This document shows, in pieces, positions 1 through 10,395 of a stretch of DNA of 64,000 bases. This stretch comes from Dendrolimus kikuchii (Eukaryota > Arthropoda > Insecta > Lepidoptera > Lasiocampidae), in contig JAHHIN020000030.1 of NCBI GenBank assembly GCA_019925095.2, forward strand, positions 558,001-622,000, given 5' to 3'. The notes beneath the pieces were generated by a model. The model ran no database searches. It worked only from the letters and a program-made list of their open reading frames with translations, and had not been told where the DNA came from. A program made the translations under genes and the position numbers. The stretch's first letter is position 1; each line of letters begins with the position of its first letter.

Positions 1-235
1 CTGCTGCTCTCTTAAGGGAGACTGGAACCTGGTCACTAATGCCGGAACACAACTCAAGGTTGTTATGGCGACATACTTTAGACCAGGGGTGGTAGCCATC
101 CAGTCGGGCAAATGCCCCACCACCTGGCTGTGGGTTGTTTTGTCGCCTCTTACGACAGGCCGCCCGGCCGCAGGAAATTGTATTCTTTCTCCGTTCCTGC
201 ACGGATAAATACATTTATAAAGAAAACAAAGCCTC
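1..235 (+). repeat. Dispersed lepidopteran repeat, copy 1 (cut by window edge)
   Basis: This stretch matches 10140-10375 (+) closely and 23440-23600 on the opposite strand more loosely. Shared blocks include 'TAATGCCGGAACACAACTC' and 'AGGTTGTTATGGCG'. No coding potential is apparent. The fuller copy at 10.05 kb begins after a T-tract, which suggests a poly(A)-ended retroelement read on the minus strand, either a SINE or a LINE 3' end. The family name is not known to me. Confidence 0.75.
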
Positions 236-737
236 GTTTCAATACTCCTTCCCATATCCCGATAAGCCCTCTGTACTATGCGAGTGTGACTCGATATACA
301 CTAGTTATTACTAGTGCTAGTGCAACGTCGCGTTGATATTATTTATTTAATAACGATCATCGCCTTTTCACAATACATTAATAAAAAATACATTTTTAAC
401 AGCGAAGAGAGTTTACCTTGCCGCAAAAGTTATATAAGTTCGGTATGTTCCGTGGACTCTGACACTATATTCCGTGATTTATTTAATTAAATCTAAAGTC
501 AAATAAATCGAACAATAGTGGTCAACACTAAAAAAAAAGTAAGGTACATTTAGGACGCTTTGCGATAGTAACTTACAACATAGTACTCTGTGAAACAGGT
601 AAGCGCAAAATCTCATGATTCCATCGCAGGGGTCCGCGCATTGTGGGGATGCGACGGGTCTAACCTCTGCTGGTAAAGTAGGTACCTCTGCATCCCGGAG
701 TTACCTAAGCTTGTTGCACGGTTGAACAATGGGTACG
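236..737. other. Intergenic; no gene seen
   Basis: AT-rich DNA to about 600, then about 130 bp of more mixed composition directly upstream of the LINE copy that begins at 738. I see no ORF, RNA gene or repeat partner within the window for 600-737. Confidence 0.5.
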
Positions 738-908
738 GCTCGGAACCCCCACTGCACGGCGTGCGCGGCGGGGGGACTCAACGCTGCCCATCCCACGTTA
801 GCGAGGTTCTGCCAGCCTCCCTACGTGAAGGGCAAATTCGTCCATCCGAGGACGAAACAACGTACGGGTGCATCGGGAGTACGCGCAATGGACACCTTTA
901 ATGCCTAG
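738..908 (+). pseudogene. ORF1 (Gag-like) C-terminal remnant, copy A
   Basis: The stretch encodes the last ~56 residues of the LINE nucleic-acid-binding protein: the third CCHC knuckle (C-x2-C...H...C pattern followed by the 'FCQPPYVKGKFVHPRTKQR' tail). It ends at TAG 906-908. The ORF2 start ATG (901-903) lies inside this ORF in another frame, giving the overlap ATGCCTAG. The rest of ORF1 was lost by 5' truncation. Confidence 0.8.
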
Positions 909-3900
909 TACGTCCGTAACAGCACTATTTCAGGCGAACGTAAACCACTCTCCCACCGCTCAGGACTTGTGCCTGCAGGCGATGGCGGAGTGGCAAGCGA
1001 ACTTGACCGTAATAAGCGAACCTTATTACGTGCCGCCTTGCGGCAATTGGGTGAGCGACCTCGACGACGTGGTAGCGGTGGTGGCCAGAGCCGGATCTGG
1101 CACACCGCTTACATGTCTCGAAAGAGGAAAGGGCTATGCGGTGGCGGAGAGCGGGAGTATCGTCGTCATAGGCGTTTACTTTTCGCGCAACCGCCCCCTG
1201 GCGGAGTTCTAGCTTCGCTTGGACGCCATCAGGGCTGCCATAGGCAGACTGTCGCCTAAAACGATTTTTGTGATGGGCGACTTTAACGCAAAGCACTGTT
1301 CCTGGGGAAATGCGTTCACGGAACCTAGAGCCGGACGGTTGAAGAATGGGCTCTTCAATCCGGCCTGACCATATTGAACCAGGGATCGGTCCAGACCTGC
1401 GTGCGCGCGCGGGGTGGATCGGTCATCGACCTGTCATTCGCCACTCATGCGGCCGCCCGCAGAGTTGTCGGATGGAGAGTGCTGGAGGAGGTGGAGTCGC
1501 TCTCTGATCATTGGTACATCAGATTTGAGCTTACCCCCTCCTCCGGTCCGAGCCCTGTTCATCGCCCCCCTCTCCTCCCGCGTTGGGCCCTTACCAAGCT
1601 CGATCCGGAGCAGGCCGAGGAGTGGACACTCACGGAAAGCTGGGCCTACCCAGCCGACTTCGCGACTGGAGTCGCAGACAGAGCACATGCGCAAGACCCT
1701 GACGAGGGTTTGCGACGCGGCGATGCCTCGCGTCTCCAAGCGGCAGCCTCTGTGCAAGCAGGTCCACTGGTGGACCGAGGAGCTGGGCGAGGTGCGAAAG
1801 GCAGTTCCCATCATCAGCCACAGACTCAAACGCTGCAGGGCGCGCCGTCCTCCGGACTACGTCGCGGAAAATGGACTCGTGGGCGAGTTTAGGGAGGCCA
1901 GAAAGGCCCTTTCGATTGCAATATTGCAAGCGAAAGCCCGGGCTCGGGCAGAGCTCCTCGAGACGCTCGATCGGGACCCTTGGGGGCGTCCGTACCGTGG
2001 GGCCCGCAACACGTTGCGGCCTTGCACATCCACGGTCACGGAAACGCTCGAACCCGGTCGGTTATCGACGGGCTCTTCCCGGATCCGGGAAACTTCACTC
2101 CCCCCAGTATGGGTCCACCCGTTCCCGACACCCCCACGGACGAGGAGCCTCACTCCATCTCCGAGGGGGAACTAGATATTGCCCTAGACCGGCTCCGGCG
2201 CAGGAAGACGGCACCGAGACCCGACGGGGTTCCAGGTCGACTCCTCTTCCTGGCCGCTAAACATCTACGCGGCCAGCTGCGGGAACTGTTCGAAGCCTGT
2301 ATTCGCGCAGGTCGGTTCCCGTCGCAATGGAAGGAGGGGCGTTTGTGCCTGATTCCCAAGGGAGGTCGGCCTCCCAACGATCCGTCCGCCTTCAGGCCCA
2401 TAGTGCTGCTGAACGAGGTCGCTGAGGTCTTCGAAAAGATCTTGGCGGAGCGTCTCGTGAAGCATCTCGACGCTGTGGAGCCGGGGCTTTCAGAAACGCA
2501 GTTCGGGTTTCGGCGGAGGCGCTCCACGATGAACGCCTTCGAGACACTGCGAACGTTGACGGACGAAGCCGTCCAAGCGAAGGATGTCGTTCTTGCGGTG
2601 TCGCTAGACATAGCGAACGCCTTTAACAGCCTCCCTCATGAAACGATCAGGGAGGGGCTCCGCGCGCATGGAGTCCCCTCGTACCTCACAAGACTGTTGG
2701 GCGCGTACCTGCAGGATCGACATATCCTTTGGGAGGGCGGTGAGCCCGGCAATCCCGTGTTAGGTCGGCGACGCGTCGCGTGCGGCGTTCCACAGGGGTC
2801 GGTCCTCGGGCCGATTCTTTGGAACGTAGGTTATGACTGGATCCTTCGGGTTCCGGTCCTGCCCGGGGTAGGGCTGATCTGCTTTGCGGACGACACCCTA
2901 CTCACGGCACGCGCTGCGTCATTTGCGGAATCCGTGGACGTCGCCAACGCCGGGTTGGCGATTGTCGTAGATCGAATAGCTACGCTGGGCTTGAGGGTCT
3001 CCCCCGCGAAAACGGAGGCCGTCGTGTTCCATAGGAAATTTCGAAATCCCCCCGCGGACTTGACCGTTTCGGTCCAAGGGGTGGCGATTAGAGTAGGGCC
3101 CCAAATGAAATATCTGGGGCTAGTTCTCGATGGGAAATGGCTGTTCAAAGCGCACTTTGAGCAGCTAGTTCCCAAACTCGTCAAATTCGCGGGCGCACTC
3201 TCGAGGCTGCTTCCCAACGTGGGGGGCCCGGGGGGTGCGACGCGGAAACTTTACTCTGGCATCCTGAGGAGTATGGCGCTGTACGGTGCACCCGTCTGGT
3301 CCACTGCACTTCACCGCCACAACAGAACCCTGCTGCACCGGGCGCAGCGGGTTCTGGCCGTGAGGACCATACGGGGGTATCGCAGTGTCGCGGACGGCGG
3401 CCACCCTCCTGGTAGGCGATCCGCCCTGGCATCTCTAGGCGAACTACCTGGCAGAGGTGCGTCGCACCCGGCAAGATGCCCTAGCTAGAGGCCTGACCTT
3501 CTGTCAGGTCGAAATCGAGGCGATCAGGAAGCGGGAAACCGCCTCCATGATCGCCGTCTGGTCTCAAGAGCTCGACAACCCTGCGGCCTATGGCGGCTAC
3601 ACGGTGGATGCAATCAGGCCACAGCTGACGGAATGGGTCAACCGCACCAGCGGCACCCTGACCTTCAGAACGACGCAGATACTTACCGGACACGGATGTT
3701 TCGATAAGTATCTGTATCGCACTGTGGGCTGCTTGCCTTCCCCGGACTGCCGCCAGTGCGGCGCGCCCGACACGGCGCTACACACGCTAGTCGAGTGCGC
3801 CGCATGGGCACCGCAGCGTTTCGAACTTGAGACGCACGTAGGTCCGGTCGATTCGCTCTGCGACCTGGTCAAGGCCATGCTGCAGAGCGGCGACAATTGG

Positions 3901-4062
3901 GGGGCTGCGGTTACTTTTTGCGAGGCAGTAATGTCACTCAAGGAGACCGCAGAACGCGATAGGGAGAGAAGTCCTGCAGCGCGTGCTAATGCGTCTTCTC
4001 GAGGTCGCCGGCCTTCAGCTGGCACCCGGAGAGGCAGGTACGCGCATTACTTCCCTCCCTGA
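901..4062 (+). pseudogene. ORF2 endonuclease-reverse transcriptase, copy A, broken
   Basis: The domain order is APE-type endonuclease (about 940-1540; block 'FVMGDFNAKHCSW'), linker, reverse transcriptase (about 2150-3100; catalytic FADD at about 2884-2895 in 'LICFADDTLL') and a C-terminal CCHC zinc finger (about 3740-3800, 'DCRQCGAPDTALHTLVEC'). The endonuclease is cut by GAG-to-TAG at 1210-1212. Comparison with the other copies shows frameshifts near 1330, 1668 and 3383 (two bases lost). The RT block 1980-3488 stays open for about 500 codons. The family's role is target-primed reverse transcription; this copy cannot make the full protein. Confidence 0.9.
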
Positions 4063-4446
4063 GTTAGGTTCCGTTTACCGCGGGGGGCCTTTAGCTTGCT
4101 AGGAGAGCAAAGGACCTTCTACCCCCGCACAACGAAGTGGGGTGTGTTCTCCCAGGGCACACTCCAGGCACTTTATTGCGCTGGATCGGCTGGGCGTAAC
4201 TATGTTCTAAATCTCAACACAAACAAAAGCGCAGGGTCGACAGGGAGGAGGGGGTTTTTAGTGGGTATTGGGGTTGCACGCTCGTGCAGCAACGCTCGGA
4301 GTCTTCCACACTATTCTGTGACGTCGATCGCGGACGGAGCACTGTCAAGAGCATACTACTGCTGCAGAGTTATCGCCCCCGACCGACGCGTGTCGTTCCC
4401 CTAGCAACGACCCAGTTTGTGCGTAAATCAGTTAAGCATTTTCCCT

Positions 4447-4582
4447 CAGATCGCAGACGTGATCTTGAGCGTTCGGACGTCCTAAAACAATACGGAGAAT
4501 GTGTTACGGTTCTGGTGTGGACATTTTTCTGACGCTTCGGTTAGCCGCGGCTGGAGGACGCGTCCCGTAATGTGTGACCACC
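4447..4582 (+). repeat. Dispersed repeat shared with 63742-63850
   Basis: Blocks 'CTTGAGCGTTCGGACGTCC', 'GTTACGGTTCTGGTGTG' and 'CCCGTAATGTGT' occur in the same order here and at 63.75 kb. The repeat begins exactly where LINE copy A ends. No coding capacity; identity unknown. Confidence 0.7.
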
Positions 4583-6240
4583 TTAAAGTTACACTTCTAT
4601 CAACTTCTATGGAAACTACATTTTTTTAAATTCCACTTTTTATTGTATTTTATATATTTGTAGTACTTGTGTTGTTTTAATTTTTGATAACAGTGATATT
4701 GATGAAGATATGATTTAACAGTAAGTCCTTTCTTTGTAGAAATGTTGTATACGGTGGATGGAAACGTTCCATCTGACAAGGAAAGAAATTGCGGATGACT
4801 CCGTGGAACAGTTATAGGAACTTTCTACAATTACTGATACTACAGAGAAGTTTACGACAAAACGCTCTGCATATTGCTTAAATAGCACTTGGATAACCCC
4901 CGAATAGAAACATTTTGCCTGTTAATAACTTAATCAGAAATGGGTTACTGCAAGAACTGAACATATTAGAACATAAATTTAGGCTGTGCTTTGACATACA
5001 GTGGCATGAGATTAAGGGTGATTTGAGTTTAGGGGAAACGTACGCCTCATATATAGCCAATAGACCTGTCATTTGGGTTAGAAAACAACTTTTTAGGGTC
5101 CACAAACACGTTTTGAATGAATAATGGGAAAAACAAAAATACATTTCATAAACAAAGTTATGCCACTTTTGTTGATTACAAAGTGTGATTTGTGTTTAGG
5201 AATACATGAAGCCGGCTTAAGAAAACCAACTTTAAATAGGAGATGGTTTAGTTGTGGACTGATTTTCAATTTTTTTTTATTTGAAAGAGCATACTCCTGA
5301 TGAGATCCCATTGTCAACAACTCAGGACCTGATGAATAGATCATAGGGTTATCGAGAGAAACCTATGTTGACACTTATGGAAAGTAGCACAATTAATACA
5401 GGCACCTAATGTATTATTTCTAAAGCTATTTATTATTATAAAGCGGTGGTAAATTAGATTAGGCTCCCATAGAGTGCATAATAACCATAAACAAAATTAA
5501 AACTAAATAATAAAGTGCTCAAGAGGGTGGTTGGCTAAATAAAACTTTAAACAACACTCATTGACACTTGACATCTTTGGTCTTCCGTCGGCTACTGAAA
5601 AGTGGCTGAAACATGGGAATAATAAATATCAAATAAATTAGCATACTTAAAACCGTTAAAACATAGTTTTATTATTGTTATGAGTCGGGAGACTCTAATC
5701 AAGATGCCGTTAGAATTACTATAAAGTTTATTAGAACTATACAAACACATATAACACAGGTACAAACATAACCGAACACAACAAGTCCAAATGTAATGCA
5801 GAAGGTCGTAATTCAATAAAGTGTGCATAGTCTGTCACTTATTAGATTCCCAATTGTAGTACATACATATACATATCTTTCTTCGCTCGTGGTTATCGCT
5901 CGACTCACTGCTCCCTTAATCGGGCCATTGCTTTATACTGCACAGATGCCATATGTCCGCCCAGCTGCATGGACTGAAATTCCTAGAATCAGCTTGTACT
6001 TTAAATCCGTAACACCTGACTAATGATCACAATACAACAATAGGCCGTTTGTCAATAAGGAAACAAAAGAAGATGTAATAAATGTGCTTTGTTTCAGATA
6101 TGCAGGTGGGTTTTGTGTTTGTCGGGATCTGAGTTGTAACATTATGTATACTAGTCGCTAAAACGTCCATTTTATTTTACAAAAACAAAACTGACTAAAC
6201 TTAAAAGCAAAAATGAAATATTTTCTATAGCAAAAAATTG
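4583..6240. other. AT-rich intergenic DNA, no recognised gene
   Basis: Only short ORFs are present (for example 4915-5124, 69 codons, without a recognisable domain). I see no repeat partner elsewhere in the window. In the split-gene model below, this region is upstream of the first zinc-finger exon. Confidence 0.5.
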
Positions 6241-6412
6241 ATCGCGTACTAGCAGAAGGTGATGTCAGGAGCCTTAAGAACAGACGAGCGTGCATGACGA
6301 GAGTTTATGAATGTCAAAGAAGCAAGTGAGGTGTGTAAGAATAAGCCTGAATGGCGCTCTGTTGTTCGTGCCTACCCCGCAAGGGAACTGGCGTGAAGTT
6401 ATGTATGTATTA
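6241..6412 (+). mobile_element. LINE 3'-end fragment (same family as 10.4-12.2 kb)
   Basis: The fragment matches the reverse complement of the 3' end of the LINE at 10.4-12.2 kb ('GTGAGGTGTGTAAGAATAAG', then 'GGGAACTGGCGTGAAGTTATG') and ends in the TATG-rich tail. It codes for the last residues of the RT ORF only. It is a 5'-truncated dead insertion. Confidence 0.85.
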
Positions 6413-7060
6413 TATTAATACGTGAAGCAAAAACGCTGTACCCCTTTTCACGAAAATTGCGCGGACGGAAGAGTATGGAATTTCATACGCTTATAGTTTG
6501 TAAAGAGAAGGAGTGCAGATAGCTTATATTTTTTTAATAATTGTATAAAAAATACATTAAATCAATAAAAAAAAATTACACAGGCATATATACTCTTTTG
6601 TTTATTGTTAAAGTCAAATAACAGTGCAGTGCCAGCAGTTGCCTTGGCGAAATCTGTGATTATAGAATACCTAAGTCTATAGTCTTTGATGACAGAACCT
6701 TAATAATGTTCAAACATAGAATTTAAATTAATTATGATTGAATTTTTTTTACGTTGTCTCAACCATTTCATGGCTTAACACTATATTCTGTTTATGCAAA
6801 CACAGCATGCATAATTGATTGTCCACGAACTATGTATAGTCTTAGAGTGGTAATAACAAAATATAAGTAAGTGTGACAAAGCCAAGGGAATTCGAAAAAG
6901 TCTTGAGTTGATTCTTAATAGACGGAGTAGAGTTGGCGAATATTTCCACCTTTGTACGTTCAGCATCCCGTACAGGGGAGAATGTTGATCTATATTAGCT
7001 CTTACTTGTGGTAAATTAAATGTTTAGCGATTAATTAAGCTACTTCATTTCTGGACATAT
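6413..7060. other. AT-rich intergenic DNA
   Basis: No ORF above background, no RNA gene and no repeat with a partner in this window was recognised. Confidence 0.5.
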
Positions 7061-7065
7061 ATAAT

Positions 7066-7112
7066 ACTAGCTTCTGCCCGCGACTTCGTCTGCGTGGAAT
7101 AGTAAAAAAAAG
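7066..7112 (+). repeat. 'CCCGCGACTTCGTC' lepidopteran repeat, short copy
   Basis: The block 'GCCCGCGACTTCGTCTGCGTG' recurs at 9735, 26395 (minus) and 44018. From general knowledge, blocks of this type are common in lepidopteran genomes. This copy is a short piece directly upstream of another LINE tail. Confidence 0.7.
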
Positions 7113-7261
7113 TAAGTTAAAAAAATATTTAAATTGAACACAGTGTTTTCTGGTAGGTTATAAAAAACCTTGAGAGCTTTGCTTAAACGTGTTTGTTTTT
7201 CTTTATAATGTTTTCTTTCAATTTGCTCATGGTTCTCCTTACAATATGCAAATTATATTAG

Positions 7262-7512
7262 AAAACAGATATACAATGCAAAAGTGGATGGATGCAGAAG
7301 TCGTGGAAGGCCATGACACACCTTTCATGATCAAATTGATCATGTACTAGCAGAAGATGATGTCAGGAGCCTTAAGAACAGATGAGTGTGCATGACAAGA
7401 GTTATGAATGTCAAAGAAGCAAGTGAGGTGTGTAAGAATAAGCCTGAATGGCGCTCTGTTCTTCGTGCCTACCCCGCAAGGGAACTGGCGTGAAGTTATG
7501 TATGTATGTATA
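7262..7512 (+). mobile_element. LINE 3'-end fragment (same family as 10.4-12.2 kb)
   Basis: A second, slightly longer 3' fragment, beginning at 'ATGCAAAAGTGGATGGATGC' and ending in repeated TATG. It lies about 200 bp upstream of the first zinc-finger exon. It corresponds to the last ~78 codons of the RT ORF, with some substitutions. Confidence 0.85.
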
Positions 7513-7707
7513 TTAGAAAAAAAATCTTGGCTAGCACTCAAACTGACATTAGAATGTCTTTGCCATTAAGCTACTTTGATTTTATGTCAGCCTACTTTAT
7601 ATTTACTATATGCATTTAATTTCTAGAAATTACTGAAAACAAGCACCAACCAAATAGACACATGGTTTTGATTATAACTTTATAAGTTAGCCATTGAAGA
7701 AGTGGAG

Positions 7708-8089
7708 ATGGAATGTAAACAATTTGAAATAAAAATTATGGAAGAAATTAAAAAGGTAAAGGAAGAAGTAAGTGAAAAAGAGAATGAAGAAGACATTAAC
7801 ATCAAAGTAGAGGAAGAAGGCAATACTGAGGAGGAAATTGTAGGAGTAAGAGAGGAGGGAAATGAACAAAAGATTGCCATTAACATCAAAAAAGAGAAAG
7901 AAGACAATACCGAGGAGGAAATTGAGAATGTAGGAGTAAGTGAAAAGGACAATGAACAAAAGATTTACATTAATGTTAAAGTAGAGGAAGGAGGCAGTAC
8001 TGATGAGGAAATTGAAAACGAAAATGTAGGAATAAGAGAAGAGGGCAATGAACAAAAGCTTTACATTGACTTCAAAGTAGAGAAAGGAG
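7708..8089 (+). CDS. Acidic repeat exon of a zinc-finger gene (first coding exon)
   Basis: The first ATG at 7708 opens 127 codons plus one base. The protein is very acidic, Lys/Glu-rich and probably helical. It contains four units of about 28-32 residues, each with a hydrophobic-Lys-x-Glu motif: IKVE at 32-35, IKKE at 60-63, VKVE at 90-93 and FKVE at 122-125. Such motifs are the consensus for SUMO attachment. The exon ends in phase 1 at GAG|GTAAGT (donor at 8090). Joined to the acceptor at 24143/24144, the frame continues without a break into a basic stretch and the C2H2 fingers, so I infer a DNA-binding regulator. Read through without splicing, the frame stops at 8106. An in-frame extension upstream of the ATG is possible via an acceptor near 7690, so the true 5' end is uncertain. 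Confidence 0.6.
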
Positions 8090-8096
8090 GTAAGTT
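8090..8096 (+). promoter_or_regulatory. Putative 5' splice donor
   Basis: GAG|GTAAGTT matches the eukaryotic donor consensus. It opens a putative 16-kb intron ending at the TTTGCTTTCAG acceptor before 24144. Both junctions are phase 1. Confidence 0.55.
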
Positions 8097-8106
8097 GCCA
8101 GTATAG

Positions 8107-8569
8107 ATTAATATTGTTTCATACTTGGTTTTATTTGTTTACACTTATCTGTTGGCAATTGTACATATACATTACTTTTTCTGAGATCTAATGATTTCGA
8201 TATCCTATGTTTTAAATCAAAATGGCTTAAAAATTTAAATATAACAACAACAACAACAATACACTTTATTGTACACCAACATTACATAGAAAAAGTACAC
8301 AATATATATATATATAATGACATGCTTAATCTAATTTCATTCATATGAAAACATCCTTCAATATTAATTAAAGATGTAACAATGTGATCTACTGTTATGG
8401 ATTATTTTATATCATAAATATCTTATTAGCGAAAACTTCTGTGAATATTATATTGGACTTACTCTTAGAAAAATTTCTTACAAGTGATATAAACAAAACA
8501 AAGAAATTATATTACATATAAATTTAAATTATGAAAAATAATACATTCTAAAAAGTTTCAACATCTACA
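8107..8569. other. AT-rich intronic or intergenic DNA
   Basis: Contains a short CAA-type microsatellite (about 8244-8260) and a TA run (about 8303-8317). No gene seen. Confidence 0.5.
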
Positions 8570-8574
8570 TTCCA

Positions 8575-8725
8575 CTTGTGACTCATAAAACTCAAAATAC
8601 TCCTTCAGCAGTTCCGCATAGCGTCCATGGTCGTTATGGTCGCCGTCAAAACGTCACTAATGACATCATAAATTTCGCTCACACAGCTCTCACAACGACA
8701 CATATCAAGAGATATGATTGAAATG
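8575..8725 (+). repeat. Dispersed repeat related to 63353-63500 and 55262-55352
   Basis: Shares 'AACGTCACTAATGAC' and 'CTCACAACG' in the same order as the copy at 63.4 kb, at lower identity. Non-coding and MITE-like in appearance. DNA after it to about 9200 has no recognised gene. Confidence 0.55.
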
Positions 8726-9215
8726 GGCGTTAACCACAGATAATTGATTCTCTCCATTGAGACATTGACAAAGGCACGTTTTTCAAATCAACCAATGACA
8801 TTTGTGTATTAATGACATCAATGCTCCGTAATGGGTGTGGAGGAACTTACACTTAGTTATGTATGTCTTAAAATGTCATGAGGTTAGATATCTAATCCTA
8901 ATATTTTGGGGAGTATAAACCTGACCTGAGAACTATACCCGCAGTAGACAACAAAAATTGTTTGCAGTACAGGCCAGTACGAGTATAATGTGCTTCTACA
9001 AGCGCCTCTAGCCCGGGCTCTTTGGATATTGAACCATATTTGTGAGTGAGCACACAGTTAGAAATTTTCATGTGTTCCTTAGGGTAATCAGAGAAAGCGC
9101 ATTGAAGTGTATAACTAACACAATCGGCTGAGACTTCGTCGCTTTAGTTGTGAAGCTGTTATGACATTGTAATTGAATGAAATAAATAAAAATCGAAATG
9201 TGTGCTGGGACACAG

Positions 9216-9392
9216 TAGAAGTGAAACTTCAATGGACAAGTGGAAAAATGAATCGCAACAAAATTTTAACTTGAAGTTTTTACGGGCAGATTGTTAATGT
9301 ACTTGTCCAATTTGAAAACTTGCCCTTAAAACTTCAAGTTAAAATTTTGTTGCCATTCGTTTTTCCTCTTGTCTGTTGAAGTTTCACTTCTA
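9216..9392. mobile_element. Foldback MITE with ~65-bp inverted arms, TA-flanked
   Basis: Left arm 9218-9281 ('GAAGTGAAACTTCAA...') and right arm 9325-9390 are near-perfect reverse complements around a ~45-bp loop. The element is bounded by TA on both sides, the duplication typical of Tc1/mariner-type MITEs. Non-coding. Confidence 0.8.
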
Positions 9393-9398
9393 GTATGT

Positions 9399-9652
9399 TT
9401 CACTTCCTCACAACATCAGCATGTAACAGATACATTCTACATTAGTATAAGTTTAGTATTAAAATTAGAAAAAATTAATATAATAAGTTACTCGTAAGAC
9501 ACATCACCTCAACACAAAAATCAATAAATTAATGTAACACACAAGAACCAAAATAACTAATAAGCGTGTTAAATTCAAAAAATTAAATCTAGAAATTAAG
9601 TTGTAAAAAGGGTACGGAACTCGAGTCCATAGAGTTGTTCATAATATTAAAA
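9399..9652 (+). repeat. Direct repeat unit, upstream member (pairs with 12718-12958)
   Basis: Begins 'TTTCACTTCCTCACAACA', ends 'CGTAGAGTTGTT'-like sequence. About 240 bp align with 12718-12958 in the same orientation with about one difference per ten bases or fewer. The two members bracket several other repeats, including the RT LINE. No termini diagnostic of an LTR are visible. Confidence 0.8.
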
Positions 9653-9726
9653 ATTTTACCAAGGGCGACTTTATCGCTCGAAGAGATCTTATTCAGTAAA
9701 CGCCCTAAACTAAGGAAAATATTAAA

Positions 9727-9900
9727 CACTAGCTTTTTCCCGCGACTTCGTCCGCGTGGTATAGTTAGTCTTAACGTGATGATATATAGCCTATAGCCTT
9801 CCTCGCTAAATGGGCTATCTAACACTGAAAGAATTTTTGAAATCAGAGCAGTAGATTACACCCCCCCCCCCCCCCCTACAACGTCACAAATTCACAAACT
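9727..9900 (+). repeat. 'CCCGCGACTTCGTC' lepidopteran repeat with C16 tract
   Basis: Contains the block 'CCCGCGACTTCGTCCGCGTG' (from 9737), a downstream 'AGCCTATAGCCTTCCTCG' segment and a homopolymer of 16 C at 9861-9876. This fits a degraded retroelement 3' region. Non-coding. Confidence 0.7.
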
Positions 9901-10050
9901 TTACCTGTTTATAATATTAGTATAGATGATTGTGGTGTTGAGTACAAAATAAATCATTGTTGTATAATAATAGCAAAAATAATTTGAATTGAAATCAACC
10001 TTAAGTAAATTATAGGCTGAATTATGAAATCACTAATTATGTATAATCAA

Positions 10051-10375
10051 GATTTTTTTTTTTTTATAGCATGAGTTCAGCAGACAGGCAGACGACCCAC
10101 TTGATGGAAAGCAGTTACCATCGCCTATGGACATTTGCAACACCAAAAGTGCTCCAAATGCGCTGCTGCTCTCTTAAGGGAGACTGAAGCCTGGTCACTA
10201 ATGCCGGAACACAACTCAAGGTTGTTATGGCGGCATACTTTAGACCAGGGGTAGTAGCCATTCAGTCGGGCAAATGCCCTACCACCTGGCTGTGGGTTGT
10301 TTTGTTGCTTCTTACGACAGGCCGCCCCAACGCAGGAAATTGTATTCTTTCTCTGTTCCTGCATGGATAAAATGA
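10051..10375 (+). repeat. Dispersed lepidopteran repeat, fullest copy
   Basis: Starts with a T-tract (10050-10067) followed by 'CACTTGATGGAAAGCAG', a block resembling a common lepidopteran repeat 'CACCTGATGGTAAG'. It then shares the rest with 1-235 and, inverted, with 23380-23665. The T-tract suggests the element reads on the minus strand. Confidence 0.75.
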
Positions 10376-10395
10376 TGCTAACTAAATTTATAAAT

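Larger units (their letters stand above)
738..4446 (+). mobile_element. R1-clade LINE, copy A, 5'-truncated
   Basis: This copy is nearly collinear with the full-length copy at 56258-63012 (opposite strand). It starts inside the third zinc knuckle of ORF1, contains all of ORF2, and ends in the 3' UTR at the block 'CATTTTCCCTC', just short of the A-rich tail seen in the full copy. No target-site duplication is visible. The 3' junction leads directly into a separate repeat that recurs near 63.74 kb. Multiple nonsense and frameshift lesions make it a dead copy. Confidence 0.9.

Noticed and set aside
600..737. Possible structured RNA or rDNA flank before LINE copy A
   Set aside because: No tRNA cloverleaf, box or rRNA core motif is visible; an R1-type rDNA target was considered, but the sequence does not resemble 28S.
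4915..5124. 69-codon ORF and its antisense partner at 4878-5144
   Set aside because: No recognised domain, no repeat partner, and flanked by AT-rich DNA; I could not support a gene.
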